Shown here: positions 16,039 to 23,863 of the stretch, piece after piece
Layout: each line of letters opens with the position of its first letter
Numbering within the stretch: the first letter of the stretch is position 1
Source of the DNA: Streptomyces capitiformicae
GTDB taxonomy: Bacteria; Actinomycetota; Actinomycetes; Streptomycetales; Streptomycetaceae
Assembly (NCBI RefSeq): GCF_002214185.1
Contig: NZ_CP022161.1
Coordinates: forward strand, 6,455,486 to 6,519,485
Reading direction: 5' to 3'
Length of the DNA: 64,000 bases
Program-made: the position numbers and the translations under genes
The notes under the pieces: generated by a model
Seen by the model: the letters and a program-made list of their open reading frames with translations, nothing else
What the model was told of the DNA's origin: nothing
Databases searched by the model: none

Positions 16039-16947
16039 ATGGGCTTGCACGCAGCACCGCCCCGTCGTCGACGCGCCGCCCTGTTGGTACCCCTGGGCCT
16101 CATGCTCCTGGCCGTGCTGCTCGGTGTCCCCCGTGCCGATGGAGCCCTCGGGTCGGCCGACGCCTGCCACACGACGGGCACCCAGCTGCCCCGGGGCGAC
16201 TGCGGGCCGTTCTGGCAGGTCCTCGCGGAGGACTTCGACGGTGACCGGGTTCCGCTGGGCTCCTTCAGCGACTGCGATCATCACGTCGACACCTCCGCCG
16301 CGTACTGCGGGGGCCTGAGCGGCGAGTACCGCGACAACTGGTGGGCCTATCCGACCGGTTGGCGGGATACGGCCGACGACCGCGACCGGGACGTCGTGGG
16401 CGTCTACCACCCGGAGGACACGGTGAGCGTGGGTCCTGCGACGAACGGCGACGGCAGGATGTACATCCGCATGTGGCGGCCCGCCGACGGAGGTCCCGTC
16501 CACGCGGCGGCGGTGGTACCTCGTGCCGTCATGCAGATGAAGTACGGCAAGTACAGCGCCCGCATCAAGGTGACCAGGCTCGCTCCGGGATACAAGTCCG
16601 CCTGGCTGCACTACGGCGGGGGTTGCGAGATGGACCATCCCGAGGGCGAGTGGACCGGCGATCTCACCGCTTTCCACCATCCGTGCGGCGGAGGCGAACA
16701 GGGTTACTTCCCGGGGAGCGACCACTGGACGGAGTGGCACACCGTGTCGACCGAGTGGACGCCCGGCCATGTGCGGTTCTTCGTGGACGGACGGCAGACG
16801 GGACATGACACCCGGAACGTGCCGGACCGCCCCCTGTCCTGGATCCTGCAGAACGAGAGCGCCCTGCAAGGGCCCGGCGCGGCTCCGGGCAGCAGCGCTC
16901 AGCTCGACATCACCTGGGTCGCCGCCTACGCGTACGGATGGAAGTAG
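16039..16947 (+). CDS. Secreted glycoside hydrolase family 16 protein
   Basis: A 302-residue exported beta-glucanase-like enzyme. ATG 16039 follows GGAAGG with an 8-nt spacer, and the signal peptide is about residues 1-35 (RRRR then a long hydrophobic core). The GH16 catalytic signature is present as EMDHPEGE: Glu197 nucleophile, Asp199 helper and Glu202 acid/base. Other family features are KYGKYSARIKVT, SAWLHYGG, HTVSTEWTPGHVRFFVDG and the terminal WVAAYAYG. Four or more cysteines suggest disulfides. The substrate is a beta-1,3/1,4-glucan or agar-like polysaccharide; the subfamily cannot be fixed by eye. Confidence 0.9.
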   Translation: MGLHAAPPRRRRAALLVPLGLMLLAVLLGVPRADGALGSADACHTTGTQLPRGDCGPFWQVLAEDFDGDRVPLGSFSDCDHHVDTSAAYCGGLSGEYRDNWWAYPTGWRDTADDRDRDVVGVYHPEDTVSVGPATNGDGRMYIRMWRPADGGPVHAAAVVPRAVMQMKYGKYSARIKVTRLAPGYKSAWLHYGGGCEMDHPEGEWTGDLTAFHHPCGGGEQGYFPGSDHWTEWHTVSTEWTPGHVRFFVDGRQTGHDTRNVPDRPLSWILQNESALQGPGAAPGSSAQLDITWVAAYAYGWK

Positions 16948-17028
16948 CGGCTGGCAGTCCTCTCGCCCGACGCCGTGCCGAGCCGGACGCGTCTTGCCTG
17001 CGCTCCGCACCCGGCGCACGCTGGTCAT

Positions 17029-17787
17029 ATGGCTGCTCACGACGGCCCTACGCTCATCACGTCCGTGCAGCGGGCCTTCCGTCTGCTGGAGGCGGTGAGC
17101 GCGCACGAGAACGGCGCGCCGGCGAAACAGCTGGCACGTGAGACAGGGCTGCCGCTGGCCACCGCGTACCACCTGCTGCGGACCCTGGTCCACGACGGCT
17201 ACCTGCGCAAACTGGACGACGGCGGATTCATCCTGGGCGACAGGCTGCGGGCGCTCCACACCACCGGCCGCGAGCAGGCGCTGCTCAGCCGGGTCCGTCC
17301 GACACTGGCCGCGCTGCGGGACGAGCTCACGACCGCCGCGTACCTGACCTTCTACGAGGACGGCGAGATCCGGGTCGCCGAGATCGTGGACAGCCCCCGG
17401 GCGCCCCGCGTGGACCTCTGGGTGGGGTTCGAGGACGCCGGGCACGCCACCGCACTGGGCAAGTCGGTGCTGCGGGAGCTGGACGAGGACTCCCGCAAGG
17501 ACTACCTCTCCCGGCACCCCCTCACCGATCTCACGCCCCGGACGATCACCGACCCGCCGGAACTCCTCCGCCGCCTCGACTCCTCGCCCGCGGCCCCTGC
17601 CGTCACGGATCTGGAGGAGTACTCCCTCGGCACCGTCTGCGTCGCGGTGCCCGTGTACAGCGGGGGCACCCTCGGCTCGCTCGGCGTGTCGTTGCCGAAG
17701 GACCGGCTCTCCCGGCTGGAGGAGATCCGGGGACGGCTCATCCCGACCGCGAGCCGGGTGACCAGGGGTCTCTCGCTCACTATCTGA
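17029..17787 (+). CDS. IclR-family transcriptional regulator
   Basis: A 252-residue DNA-binding regulator. The N-terminal winged helix-turn-helix has SVQRAFRLLEAV, AKQLARETGLPLATAYHLL and DDGGFILGDRL. The C-terminal IclR effector domain has FYEDGEIRVAE, GHATALGKSVL and SLGVSLPKDRL. ATG 17029 was chosen because the usual 10-15 residues then precede the HTH; a longer frame starting at 16975 overlaps the short intergenic spacer and has an atypical composition. No catabolic operon is adjacent, so the effector is unknown. The following phosphatase gene is on the same strand 101 bp away. Confidence 0.9.
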   Translation: MAAHDGPTLITSVQRAFRLLEAVSAHENGAPAKQLARETGLPLATAYHLLRTLVHDGYLRKLDDGGFILGDRLRALHTTGREQALLSRVRPTLAALRDELTTAAYLTFYEDGEIRVAEIVDSPRAPRVDLWVGFEDAGHATALGKSVLRELDEDSRKDYLSRHPLTDLTPRTITDPPELLRRLDSSPAAPAVTDLEEYSLGTVCVAVPVYSGGTLGSLGVSLPKDRLSRLEEIRGRLIPTASRVTRGLSLTI

Positions 17788-17888
17788 AAATCAGATCCTT
17801 GTGGCCCTCGCGTCGAACCTATTTCCTGGATGAAACAGACATTTCAGGAGCACGCCCGCGCACGCACAGGTGAGGACTCGGACGGAAG

Positions 17889-19049
17889 ATGAGTACGACG
17901 TCGGCCCGGAAACGCGGTGCCGCACAGCTGGCCTCCCATACGCCCGTACTGCCCGTGCTGATCGTCTCCGTCATCGTGGTCGTCGACCTCGTCGGCGGAG
18001 CCGGGCTGACCTGGCTGCCGCTGCTCGCCGCCGGTCCCGCACTGGCCGCCACCACGAGCGGGCCGCGCGGAGTCCTCTGCGTCGGTCTCCTCGCCGGGGC
18101 GCTGGCCGCGACGCTCGGTGTACGGGACGGAGCGCCGGGTCACGATCTCGCCTCCGTCCTGGCCGCCCTGGTGGCCGTCACCCTGGCAAGTACCCTGGCC
18201 GGCTCGCTGCGCGGGCGTCGCGAGCGTGTACTCGCGGCCGTGCGCTCGGTCGCGGAGGCCGCCCAACACGCGCTGCTGCAACCCGTACCGGCGACCGTCG
18301 GCCCGTTCCAGGTGGCCGTCCGCTACAGCGCGGCGGCCGCGGAGGCCCGTATCGGCGGGGATCTCTACGCGCTGGTGCCCACCCCGTACGGGGTCCGACT
18401 GATCGTCGGCGATGTGCGCGGCAAGGGGCTGCCTGCCGTGGGGACCGCCGCCCTGGTGCTCGGGGTCTTCCGCGAAGCGGCCTACGAGGAGCCCGATCTC
18501 CTCGCCGTCGTCGCCAGGATCGAGCGAAGTCTGGCGCGCAACCTCGGCAGCGACGACTTCGTCACCGCGGTGGTCGCCGGCTACCCCCGGTCGGGGTCCC
18601 TGGAAGTGGTCAACTGCGGACACGCTCCCCCACTGCTCGTGCGCGGATCGGGGGTCGTGCCGGTGGAACCCGCCCGTCCGGCCCCGCCCCTCGGGCTGCG
18701 CGCCCTCACCGACGAGCGCCCCAGCCTCCAGGTGCTGCCCTTCGCCGACGGTGATCAGCTGCTGCTCTACACCGACGGGGTCACGGAGGCCCGCGACCAC
18801 AGCCGTGAGTTCTATCCGCTCGCCGAGCGGCTGGGGCGGCACCTCTCCGACGAGCCGGCGCGGACACTCACCGCGCTCCACACCGAACTGCTGGCGCATG
18901 TGGGCGGCCGACTGGAAGACGACGCGGCGCTGCTCCTGCTCCGCAAGCCGCGCAAACCGGCCGTTTCCGAAGCGGCCGTCCTCGAAGCGGCGCCCGCGGT
19001 GTCGACGGACTCCGCGGGCCGGCAGCTCGGCGACCCAGTGACTCGGTGA
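17889..19049 (+). CDS. Membrane-anchored PP2C-type (SpoIIE/RsbU) phosphatase
   Basis: A 386-residue protein with three or four N-terminal helices (about 20-100: VLPVLIVSVIVVVDLV, WLPLLAAGPALAA, VLCVGLLAGALAA, ASVLAALVAVTLA). A short linker leads to a SpoIIE catalytic domain (about 130-360): AEARIGGDLYALVPTPYGV, LIVGDVRGKGLPAVG, VVNCGHAPPLL and LLLYTDGVTEARD. The Asp/Gly set for Mn2+ binding is present. Such enzymes dephosphorylate anti-anti-sigma factors, but no STAS protein or anti-sigma kinase is next to it. It ends only 10 bp from the convergent VOC gene. Confidence 0.9.
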   Translation: MSTTSARKRGAAQLASHTPVLPVLIVSVIVVVDLVGGAGLTWLPLLAAGPALAATTSGPRGVLCVGLLAGALAATLGVRDGAPGHDLASVLAALVAVTLASTLAGSLRGRRERVLAAVRSVAEAAQHALLQPVPATVGPFQVAVRYSAAAAEARIGGDLYALVPTPYGVRLIVGDVRGKGLPAVGTAALVLGVFREAAYEEPDLLAVVARIERSLARNLGSDDFVTAVVAGYPRSGSLEVVNCGHAPPLLVRGSGVVPVEPARPAPPLGLRALTDERPSLQVLPFADGDQLLLYTDGVTEARDHSREFYPLAERLGRHLSDEPARTLTALHTELLAHVGGRLEDDAALLLLRKPRKPAVSEAAVLEAAPAVSTDSAGRQLGDPVTR

Positions 19050-19059
19050 CCGGACCTTT

Positions 19060-19842
19060 CTAGGCCTGGCGCGGGTTCGGCTTCAGTACGGCGAACTCCG
19101 CGCCGCAGGGGTCGGCCAGCCAGGCGATCCGGCCGACCTCGGGCACGTCGGCGGCAGGAATGAGCACGGATCCGCCGCCCTCCTCCACCGCCCGGGCGAT
19201 GTCATCGGCATCGGCGACGGCGAAGTACGGCATCCAGCGGGCCTTGTGCTGCCCCGCCTGGAGGGGCGCCACGCCACCGAAGGAAGCGTCCTGCTGGTCG
19301 CCTTCCTCGACGCTGAGCACCCGGTAGGTCATCCCGGGTGCCGGCATCTCCTCGGACCGCCAGCCGAACAGACCCTTGTAGAAGGCGAGAGCACTGACCG
19401 GGTCCTGGACGTGCAGTTCGACCCACAGAAGAGTGTTGTCCTCGGACGTCTTCTCCAGGCCCTTGGTCTTCCCGGGCTGCCATACGGCGAACGGCGTGCC
19501 CTGGGGGTCGGTGAACTGGGCCATCCACCCCTCCCCCATGACGTCCATGGGCTCGGCGCGTACGGCACCACCGCCCTCGACGACCTGGCGGGCGGTCTCC
19601 TGGATGTCGTCGGTCTTGAAGTACGTCGTCCAGGCCGAGTGGGCGCCCTCCTCGGTCAGCGGCCCGAGGGCGGCGACGTTCTTGCCGTCCTTCTGGAAGA
19701 ACGCGTACCCGCCGGCGTCGGGCCCGGCGGAGACGAAGGCCCAGCCGAAGATGTCGCCGTAGAAGGTGGCGACCAGGGCCGGGTCGGGACTGCCGAGATC
19801 GATCCAGTTGGGCGATCCGGTACGGAACTCGGTGGTGAGCAT
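19060..19842 (-). CDS. Two-domain VOC (glyoxalase-like) protein
   Basis: A 260-residue cytoplasmic protein made of two vicinal-oxygen-chelate modules. Module 1 (about 8-120) begins GSPNWIDLGSPDPALVATFYGDIFGW; module 2 (about 135-255) has LLWVELHVQDP and FYKGLFGWRSEEM. ATG 19842 follows AAGGAG. Relatives are annotated as hydroxylases or bleomycin-resistance-like proteins, but the activity is generally unproven. Three TACCGGA direct repeats lie just upstream of the start (minus-strand sense) and may be regulatory. Confidence 0.88.
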   Translation of the reverse strand: MLTTEFRTGSPNWIDLGSPDPALVATFYGDIFGWAFVSAGPDAGGYAFFQKDGKNVAALGPLTEEGAHSAWTTYFKTDDIQETARQVVEGGGAVRAEPMDVMGEGWMAQFTDPQGTPFAVWQPGKTKGLEKTSEDNTLLWVELHVQDPVSALAFYKGLFGWRSEEMPAPGMTYRVLSVEEGDQQDASFGGVAPLQAGQHKARWMPYFAVADADDIARAVEEGGGSVLIPAADVPEVGRIAWLADPCGAEFAVLKPNPRQA

Positions 19843-19923
19843 CTGTTTCTCCTTCTGACGTCCGGTATGGAGCTGCTGGTGTCCGGTAGGGACCAGGTAT
19901 CCGGTAGCGACGACGCCGGCTTG

Positions 19924-21096
19924 TCACCTGCCCCAGATCTCGCGGTACGCCTCCCGGTAGCCCGCCGGATCCCAGGTCGTGGCGCCGTCGCTGTTGTCCG
20001 CCGTGGTGATGTGCACGGGGGCCGCGTACCCGCTGGCGGGGCTGCCGGAGAAGGCCCGGTTGAACTCGTCGACGATCTGCCAGCCCTGCTGGGACAGCGG
20101 CTCGGGCACGGTGGCGGCCTGGTACTGCCTGCTGTTGATGCGCTGGAACGCGGACGGGTCGCCGTCACCCGCGCCGATGTTGAAGGGCGGACCGGAGCCC
20201 GGAGTGCCGGCGGCGCGGAAGGCGGGGGCGGCGTCGGCGAAGTACAGGTCGTTGATGGCGACCGAGTGGGTCCATCTGTCCTGGAACCGGGAGAGCAGCG
20301 AGGAGATCTCGCGCGGGGTGCGGGTGCTCGCGTCCGGGATCGGGATGTTCTCGTACGAGAGCAGTCGAACATCCCGGCAGGTGGCGAGTTCCTTGCGGAT
20401 CAGGTCGGACTTGTGCTTGGCGAAGGGGATCGAGGCGTCGGTGATGACCACGACGCCGCCGCGGCCGCCCGAATCCGAGATGATCCACTGCGCGCTGATC
20501 GCGGCCACGTCCTCGACGCGGGTGGTGACGTTGGTGAAGAGCCGCGGCTGCTCACTGGGGCCGGGCGCGGCGACCGCGTGCCAGCCGATGAGCGGGATGT
20601 CCGCCGCGTTGGCCCTCGCCACCTGTCGTGATGTCGCGTTGGGGTCGAAGCCGCCGATGACGATGCCGGCGGGCCGGAGGGCCACGGCCTCGCTCATCGC
20701 CGCCTGGATGCCGGCGGGTGTGCCTCCGCCGTCGATGACCCGGACGTTCCAACCGATGACGCGCGCGGCTTCCCGCACGCCTTTCGCGGCGCCCGCGACT
20801 CCGGGGTTGGTCATGGTCTGGGCGACGTAGACGATGGTCCTGCGGGAGACCGCCGCGGGGCCGCTGGTCGGCCCGTCCCAGGGGACGTCGGTGTCCTCGG
20901 CCCGGATGACGGCGGCCCGGGCCTCGGCGTGGACGGCCGGGCAGCCACTCGCGCCCGTGGGGGATGACTCGGGGTCGTCCGACGAGCCGCGTTCGCAGCC
21001 GGCGAGGGCGGTCGCCGTCACCAGCAGGGCACAGAGCCTGACCTTGAAGGCGCCGGGGACGGCTGTGCGGTTGCCTTGCAAGAGAACTCCTCTCAT
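19924..21096 (-). CDS. Sugar-type ABC substrate-binding lipoprotein
   Basis: A 390-residue periplasmic-binding-protein-4 (RbsB-like) lipoprotein. The lipobox is TALAGC, with the lipid-attached Cys near residue 34. Lobe motifs: IVYVAQTMTNPG, VRVIDGGGTPAGIQAAMSEA, PAGIVIGGFDPN, VVVITDASI and SVAINDLYFADAA. It should bind a sugar or related polyol. It is last in the operon with permease and ATPase (5-bp gap). The ATG at 21096 has no ribosome-binding site, while AGAGGAG lies inside the first codons and would suit a TTG at 21081, so the true start may be five codons in. Confidence 0.88.
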   Translation of the reverse strand: MRGVLLQGNRTAVPGAFKVRLCALLVTATALAGCERGSSDDPESSPTGASGCPAVHAEARAAVIRAEDTDVPWDGPTSGPAAVSRRTIVYVAQTMTNPGVAGAAKGVREAARVIGWNVRVIDGGGTPAGIQAAMSEAVALRPAGIVIGGFDPNATSRQVARANAADIPLIGWHAVAAPGPSEQPRLFTNVTTRVEDVAAISAQWIISDSGGRGGVVVITDASIPFAKHKSDLIRKELATCRDVRLLSYENIPIPDASTRTPREISSLLSRFQDRWTHSVAINDLYFADAAPAFRAAGTPGSGPPFNIGAGDGDPSAFQRINSRQYQAATVPEPLSQQGWQIVDEFNRAFSGSPASGYAAPVHITTADNSDGATTWDPAGYREAYREIWGR

Positions 21097-21100
21097 GGAG

Positions 21101-22105
21101 TCATGGAGTGGTGCCCGCCGCGCCGCCGCGCTGTCGGCGGCGGGCGGCGTATCCGGCCAGGCCCACGGCGATGAGCAGGGTGCCGCCGTGGAACAGCGGG
21201 ACCGTCCAGAAGTCGGCGCCCAGCTGGCCGAGGCCGGTGAGGCCGACGGCGAGGACGGCGACGGCCACGACGGTGCCGAGGGCGTTGGGGCGGCCGGGTT
21301 TGATCGCGGTGGAGCCGAGAAGGGCCCCGACGAAGGCGGGCAGCAGATAGTCGAGGCCGACGCTCGGGTTGCCGATCTGCTGCTGGGCCGCGAGCAGCAC
21401 CCCTGCGAGGCCGACGATCAGCCCCGACGCGGCGAACGCGTACACGGTGTACTTGCGGATCGGGATGCCCAGGAGGTCGGCCGCTCGCGGGTTCGAGCCG
21501 ACGACGTACAGATAGCGGCCGAGCGGCAGGCGCTCCAGCACGACCCAGAGGACGGCCGCGAGGGCAAGTACGTAGAAGGCGGGGACCGGGAGGCCGAGGA
21601 ACGTGGAGTCGTACAGGTCGGTGAACGCGGGCGGGAGGCCCTGGGCGCCGGGGACGATCCGGCCGCCGTCGGTGATCCAGCCGGTCACCGCGTACAGCAT
21701 GCTGCCGGTGCCGAGGGTGGCGATGAAGGAGTCGATGCGGCCGAACTCGACGATGACTCCGTTGAGGACGCCCACGACCGCGCCGCCGGCGATCACCGCG
21801 AGGCAGGCGAGCGGCCAGGGCCACCCGTTGTTGACGACGAGTTGCATCACCATGACGTGGGCCAGGCCGAGGGCGTAGCCGATGGAGAGGTCGAACGCGC
21901 CGGTCACGATGGGGACCATGGCGGCGAGCGCGAGGACGGCCGGGATCGACTGGTTGGACAGGATCGAGTCGACGGTGTTCAGCGTGGGGAAGGTGTCCGG
22001 CAGGGCGAGGGAGAAGACCAGATACAGCAGGGCGGTGAGGGCGAGCAGGCCGTAGGAGCCGATCAGGTGGCCGCCGGGACGGCCCGGCCCGTCCGGGCGG
22101 CTCAT
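21101..22105 (-). CDS. Sugar-type ABC transporter permease (RbsC-like)
   Basis: A 334-residue inner-membrane permease of the BPD_transp_2 family with about nine to ten helices. Family motifs: VLALAAMVPIVTGAFDLSIG near the N-terminus, RIDSFIATLGTG, the cytoplasmic loop SNPRAADLLGIPIRKYTVYAF and the C-terminal LGSTAIKPGRPNALGT. ATG 22105 overlaps the ATPase stop by 4 bp (ATGA), indicating translational coupling. It partners with the double ATPase upstream and the lipoprotein downstream. Confidence 0.92.
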   Translation of the reverse strand: MSRPDGPGRPGGHLIGSYGLLALTALLYLVFSLALPDTFPTLNTVDSILSNQSIPAVLALAAMVPIVTGAFDLSIGYALGLAHVMVMQLVVNNGWPWPLACLAVIAGGAVVGVLNGVIVEFGRIDSFIATLGTGSMLYAVTGWITDGGRIVPGAQGLPPAFTDLYDSTFLGLPVPAFYVLALAAVLWVVLERLPLGRYLYVVGSNPRAADLLGIPIRKYTVYAFAASGLIVGLAGVLLAAQQQIGNPSVGLDYLLPAFVGALLGSTAIKPGRPNALGTVVAVAVLAVGLTGLGQLGADFWTVPLFHGGTLLIAVGLAGYAARRRQRGGAAGTTP

Positions 22106-23655
22106 GGGTTCGTCCCGGTTCCCTGCGGGGGCACGGCCGAGGCCGCCCTGGTGAGCCCGGCGACCGTGAGGTCCGCACCGCTCAGCTCTGTGGTCACCGC
22201 CCCGCGGACGAACACCAGTGTGCGGCGGCACACCCGCGCGACCTCCTCGAAGTCCGTCGAGATGAGGAGGACGGCGAGGCCCGCGGCCAGGGCCTCGTCG
22301 AGCAGGCGGTGGATCGCGGCCTTGGCGCCGACGTCCACGCTCGCGGTCGGCTCCTCGAGGATCAGCAGCCGCAGGCCCGCCCGGAACCATCGGCCGATCA
22401 TGACCTTCTGCTGGTTTCCGCCGGACAGGGTGGCGATGGCGGCCTCGCTGTCGCGGGGACGCACCGAGAACCGTTCGATCAGGGTGGTGGCCTCGGCGCG
22501 TTCGCGGCGGGGCCTGATCCAGCGCAGCGCCGGCCGGTCTCCGGCGCGGGGATCGGCCAGGAAGTTCTCGCGTACGGTCAGCTCGGCGAGGCAGCCTTCC
22601 CGCTGTCGGTCGCCGGGTACGAAGCCGACACCGAGCCGGACGGCGTCGGCGACGGTGTGCGGGCGGTACGGGCGTCCCGCGAGCAGGGCCCTCCCGTCGA
22701 GCAGGGGCCGGGCGCCGGCCAGGGCCCGGCCCAGGTCCATGTGCCCGGCGCCCGAGAGGCCGACGAGGCCCAGGGCTTCCCCGGCCCTCAGTTCCAGGCT
22801 GACCGGTCCCGTGCCGGGCGTCCGTACGCCGTCGAGGGTGAGGACTGCCGATGTGTCGGCAGGTGTCGGCGCGGGATGCTCTTCGGCCAGTTCCTCGCCG
22901 ACGATGTCGTGAACCAGGCGGACGGGGCTGTGACCTGCCAGGGAGCCGTGGCTGACGAGGTGGCCGTCCCGCAGTACGGCGAAGGTGTCGGCGACCTCGT
23001 ACACCTCGTCCAGGCGATGGCTGACGTAGAGGATGGCGTGTCCCCGGTCGCGCAGGGTGTGCAGGACACGGAAGAGTCGGGCGCAGTCCGCGGCCGGGAG
23101 GCGGGCGGTCGGCTCGTCGAGGACGATGAGCTTCGGGCGTGCGGCCAGGGCCCTGGCGATCGCGACCAGCGAACGCTCGGCCGGGTCGAGCCGGGCGACG
23201 GGTGTGCCGGGGTCGAGGTGTCCGGCGACGACGCGCAGGGCGTCGGCGCAGCGCTCGCGGGTCAGCCGCCAGGAGATCAGTCCGCTGCGGCGCCCGTATC
23301 CGGTGCCCAGGGCGATGTTCTCGGCGACCGTCATCCACTCCACGAGACCGAGGTCCTGGTGGATGAACGACATGCTGTGCGAGGCGGCATGGCTGCCGAG
23401 GGGGTGCCCGTCCACCGTGATCTGTCCCGCGTCGGCGTGGTGGACGCCGGCGAGCACCTTGATGAGCGTGGACTTTCCGGCGCCGTTGGGTCCGAGGAGG
23501 GCGAGAACGCTGCCGACGTGGACGTCGAGGTCCACCCCGGCCAGTGCGACGGTCCCTCCGAACCGCTTGGTGAGCCCGCGGATGCGGACCAGAGGTTCCG
23601 CGTCGAAGGGCTGCGCCGCCTTCGCGGACGGGTCGGGAGCGTCGTGCACGGACAT
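22102..23655 (-). CDS. Sugar-type ABC transporter double ATPase (RbsA-like)
   Basis: A ~517-residue protein with two fused nucleotide-binding domains. The first has Walker A GPNGAGKST, a degenerate signature (LDPAERSLVAIA) and Walker B LIVLDEPTARL. The second has the usual weakened P-loop (GLSGAGHMDLGR), signature LSGGNQQK and Walker B LLILEEPTAS. The start is uncertain: ATG 23655 is listed; GTG 23649 has a GGAG site at correct spacing; GTG 23694 is the longest frame. The three-gene order ATPase-permease-lipoprotein forms one operon. It is preceded by the 120-bp GGGTGTAT minisatellite, which would lie in its 5' leader or promoter. Confidence 0.9.
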   Translation of the reverse strand: MSVHDAPDPSAKAAQPFDAEPLVRIRGLTKRFGGTVALAGVDLDVHVGSVLALLGPNGAGKSTLIKVLAGVHHADAGQITVDGHPLGSHAASHSMSFIHQDLGLVEWMTVAENIALGTGYGRRSGLISWRLTRERCADALRVVAGHLDPGTPVARLDPAERSLVAIARALAARPKLIVLDEPTARLPAADCARLFRVLHTLRDRGHAILYVSHRLDEVYEVADTFAVLRDGHLVSHGSLAGHSPVRLVHDIVGEELAEEHPAPTPADTSAVLTLDGVRTPGTGPVSLELRAGEALGLVGLSGAGHMDLGRALAGARPLLDGRALLAGRPYRPHTVADAVRLGVGFVPGDRQREGCLAELTVRENFLADPRAGDRPALRWIRPRRERAEATTLIERFSVRPRDSEAAIATLSGGNQQKVMIGRWFRAGLRLLILEEPTASVDVGAKAAIHRLLDEALAAGLAVLLISTDFEEVARVCRRTLVFVRGAVTTELSGADLTVAGLTRAASAVPPQGTGTNP

Positions 23656-23731
23656 CTCCGGGGGTCGGCCGGGTGAGTTCTTCCCGACGTTCACGGTGGA
23701 TGCTAGTCGACCGAATCACAACATTTCGGAT

Positions 23732-23851
23732 ATACACCCATACACCCATACACCCATACACCCATACACCCATACACCCATACACCCATGCGGCCATACA
23801 CCCATGCGGCCATACACTCATACGGCCATACACTCATACGGCCATACGCCC
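23732..23851. repeat. Minisatellite: seven 8-bp and four 16-bp units
   Basis: On the plus strand, seven perfect ATACACCC octamers (23732-23787) are followed by four 16-bp units. These alternate ATGCGGCC or ATACGGCC with ATACACCC, ATACACTC or ATACGCCC. On the minus strand this reads as regularly spaced GGG runs with TGTAT loops, a canonical G-quadruplex pattern. It lies between the phosphatase gene stop and the ABC operon start and interrupts no gene. Confidence 0.95.
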
Positions 23852-23863
23852 TACACAGACCGC

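Noticed and set aside
20834..22912. 692-residue plus-strand open frame
   Set aside because: It is antisense to the ABC lipoprotein, permease and ATPase genes, has low-complexity composition and no recognisable domain; a high-GC shadow.
21101..23833. 910-residue minus-strand frame joining the minisatellite, ATPase region and permease
   Set aside because: Only the last 334 codons are the permease. The upstream part is an alternative frame of the ATPase gene and the repeat, with an arginine/proline-rich shadow composition.
23732..23851. CRISPR array
   Set aside because: Units are 8 or 16 bp and contiguous, with no unique spacers and no cas genes in the window.
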